The notes under the pieces were generated by a model. The model saw only the letters and a program-made list of their open reading frames with translations, was not told the DNA's origin and did not search any database. From NCBI RefSeq assembly GCF_902706605.1, contig NZ_CACSLH010000013.1:1-64000 (forward strand): a stretch of DNA of 64,000 nt. Direction: 5' to 3'. The position numbers and the translations under genes are program-made. How positions within the stretch are numbered: position 1 is the stretch's first letter; each line of letters opens with the position of its first letter. This DNA comes from Enterococcus sp. CSURQ0835. GTDB taxonomy: Bacteria > Bacillota > Bacilli > Lactobacillales > Enterococcaceae. Positions 62,551 through 64,000 of this stretch are shown piece by piece.

Positions 62551-64000
62551 TTAGTAGAATTGATCTGGTAAAATCGTTTCACCTAATTTTTGATTATCAG
62601 AATAATCGATCGGGATATCGATCACCACAGGACCATCTGTTTTTAGTGCTTCTTCTAACGCTTGATCAAGTTCTGCTTGTGAAGTTGCCCGCAGTCCTTT
62701 GGCACCAAAACTTTCCGCGTATTGAACAAAATCGACTGGTCCGAAATGAACCGCTGCAGCTCGACCGTATTTCATTTCTTCTTGGAACTCAACCATATTA
62801 TAGGCCCCGTCATTCCAAATCAATTGGATGATATTCAGTTTCAAACGCACTGCCGTTTCCAAATCTTGTCCAGAAAAGAGGAACCCACCATCACCAGAAA
62901 TAGAAAAGATCTGCGTGTCTGGTCGAACAAGTGCCGCTGAGATCGCCCATGGAAGTGCGACTCCAAGCGTTTGCATCCCATTACTGAACAACAAATGCCG
63001 TGGTTCATAACTTCTAAAATGACGAGCCATCCAAATGTACAAGCTTCCGACATCTACAGCTACGGTCATCTCGTCTGTCACTTTTTCTTGTAATGTATTG
63101 ATCACTTCAAGGGGATGGACCCGACCATCATTTTCACGTTGCGGTGCTACATCCCGTTGATTTAGCGTTTTTTGTAGCGTCGTCAAATAATCTCTTGCAT
63201 CAGCTGAGATGTCGTATTCAGTAATCGCTTCAGTCAATAGATCTAATGTGCTAGCGATATTACCGATCAGCTCTTCTTCTGGTTGCAAGAATTGATCGAT
63301 CTCAGCGGGCACTTCATCCACGACGATCACTCGCGCGTCTTTTTCTGCATTCCAGTTACGAGCTTCGTATTCGATCGGATCATAGCCGATCGCAATCACT
63401 AGATCACTGCGTTTTAACAACATATCGCCTGGTTGATTGCGAAACAGACCGACCCGACCAAAGAAATGTTCTTCTAACTCACGAGAAATGATTCCAGCAC
63501 CTTGGAACGTCTCTACGACTGGCAATCCCGTTTTTTTGACTAAACGCCGGATCGCTTGCGTTTCTTTTTCACTAGAAGCCCGCATCCCAACTAAAAGTGT
63601 CGGCAACTGAGCTTCTTGAATCCGTTGTGCTAGATTTAAAATCGTTTCTTTTGAAGCCGAACCTAATTTAGGCGCCGTTAACGGTTTGATCGCTTCACTT
63701 TGAACTAGACTGTCCGTCACATCTTGCGGGATAGAAATAAAGCTCGCGCCATGTTTAGCTGTTTTTGCCATCCGATAAGCGTTCGCGATACTTTCCGAAA
63801 TATTTTCCGGATCTTGGATCTCCGCACTATATTTGGTAATCGGATTAAAAAGTGCCGCGTTATCCATACTTTGATGCGTCAATTTTAACAGATCACTCCG
63901 CTTGACTTGGCCGGTGATCGCTAAAACTGGATCGCCTTCTGCTGTAGCTGTCACTAATCCGGTCGCTAAATTACTAGCGCCTGGTCCGCTCGTCGCGATC
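62551..64000 (-). CDS. alsS: Acetolactate synthase AlsS, partial (5' end beyond the window)
   Basis: A TPP-dependent catabolic enzyme that joins two pyruvates to alpha-acetolactate. The window holds ~482 C-terminal residues; about 75 N-terminal residues, including the catalytic Glu, lie past the right edge. Visible: [18 protein letters not shown] at the edge, [33 protein letters not shown]-like [12 protein letters not shown], and the TPP/Mg motif [19 protein letters not shown] ... [11 protein letters not shown]. Lack of a nearby IlvN regulatory subunit, and the adjacent budA, point to the catabolic AlsS over IlvB. Confidence 0.94.
   Translation of the reverse strand, partial: IATSGPGASNLATGLVTATAEGDPVLAITGQVKRSDLLKLTHQSMDNAALFNPITKYSAEIQDPENISESIANAYRMAKTAKHGASFISIPQDVTDSLVQSEAIKPLTAPKLGSASKETILNLAQRIQEAQLPTLLVGMRASSEKETQAIRRLVKKTGLPVVETFQGAGIISRELEEHFFGRVGLFRNQPGDMLLKRSDLVIAIGYDPIEYEARNWNAEKDARVIVVDEVPAEIDQFLQPEEELIGNIASTLDLLTEAITEYDISADARDYLTTLQKTLNQRDVAPQRENDGRVHPLEVINTLQEKVTDEMTVAVDVGSLYIWMARHFRSYEPRHLLFSNGMQTLGVALPWAISAALVRPDTQIFSISGDGGFLFSGQDLETAVRLKLNIIQLIWNDGAYNMVEFQEEMKYGRAAAVHFGPVDFVQYAESFGAKGLRATSQAELDQALEEALKTDGPVVIDIPIDYSDNQKLGETILPDQFY

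Overview
The window is a chromosomal segment from a low-GC Gram-positive bacterium of the Lactobacillales, most likely Enterococcaceae (Enterococcus or a close relative). This rests on the 5' end of a 16S rRNA gene at the left edge, consensus sigma-A promoters and AGGAGG ribosome binding sites, a tmRNA encoding the tag AKENNYSYALAA, LTA synthase, EbsC/YbaK, PmrA, BudA/AlsS and secreted wall hydrolases. The species cannot be fixed from what I can read.

Layout. 1-706: the start of an rrn operon running off the left edge, with tandem promoters. 715-2906: a LisRK/EtaRS-type two-component system. 3053-12061: core metabolism and information genes (gnd, rpmF-yceD, pfkA-pyk, dnaE, a YjzD-like protein). 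12114-15732: PmrA-like efflux pump, HAD phosphatase, NAD(P)HX epimerase, aquaporin. 15906-26694: a more accessory stretch with three secreted proteins that share a three-copy DUF5648-type repeat module (one with an amidase domain, one with an L,D-transpeptidase domain, one with an unknown tail), a Fic-like protein whose motif histidine is Gln, tRNA-Ser, a TetR regulator, a split ThrE exporter, a VTT protein and a membrane GdpD. 27013-39791: pgi, gdhA, BaiN-like flavoprotein, ybaK/ebsC, lacD, aroD, an RlmI-like methyltransferase, ltaS and a purine permease. 39867-42073: yclJK two-component system. 42343-50411: a complete glycine reductase operon. 50609-50975: tmRNA. 51627-57054: divergent gltA and acnA-icd. 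57117-64000: small proteins, free Met-sulfoxide reductase, a coiled-coil M23 hydrolase, fetAB, and the acetoin genes budA-alsS (alsS cut by the right edge).

The most striking region is the glycine reductase operon, transcribed leftwards as grdX-grdE-grdA-grdB-trxB-trxA-grdC-grdD. grdA and grdB each carry an in-frame UGA exactly where the selenocysteine of the clostridial proteins lies, so both are predicted selenoproteins and would be mis-annotated as truncated or split genes. The operon is headed by a tandem glycine riboswitch with a terminator, and a near-perfect CcpA cre site lies between the promoter and the aptamers. Together these predict Stickland-type reduction of glycine to acetyl phosphate, induced by glycine and repressed by good carbon sources. 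That is unexpected in a lactic acid bacterium. No selenocysteine machinery (selA, selB, selC, selD) lies in the window, so it must be elsewhere if the system works. The trxB in the operon lacks the usual NADPH-binding HRRxxxR motif.

Next to it, citrate synthase, aconitase and an isocitrate dehydrogenase with NAD-type specificity residues form the oxidative arm of a partial TCA cycle to 2-oxoglutarate, which glutamate dehydrogenase (gdhA, also here) can turn into glutamate.
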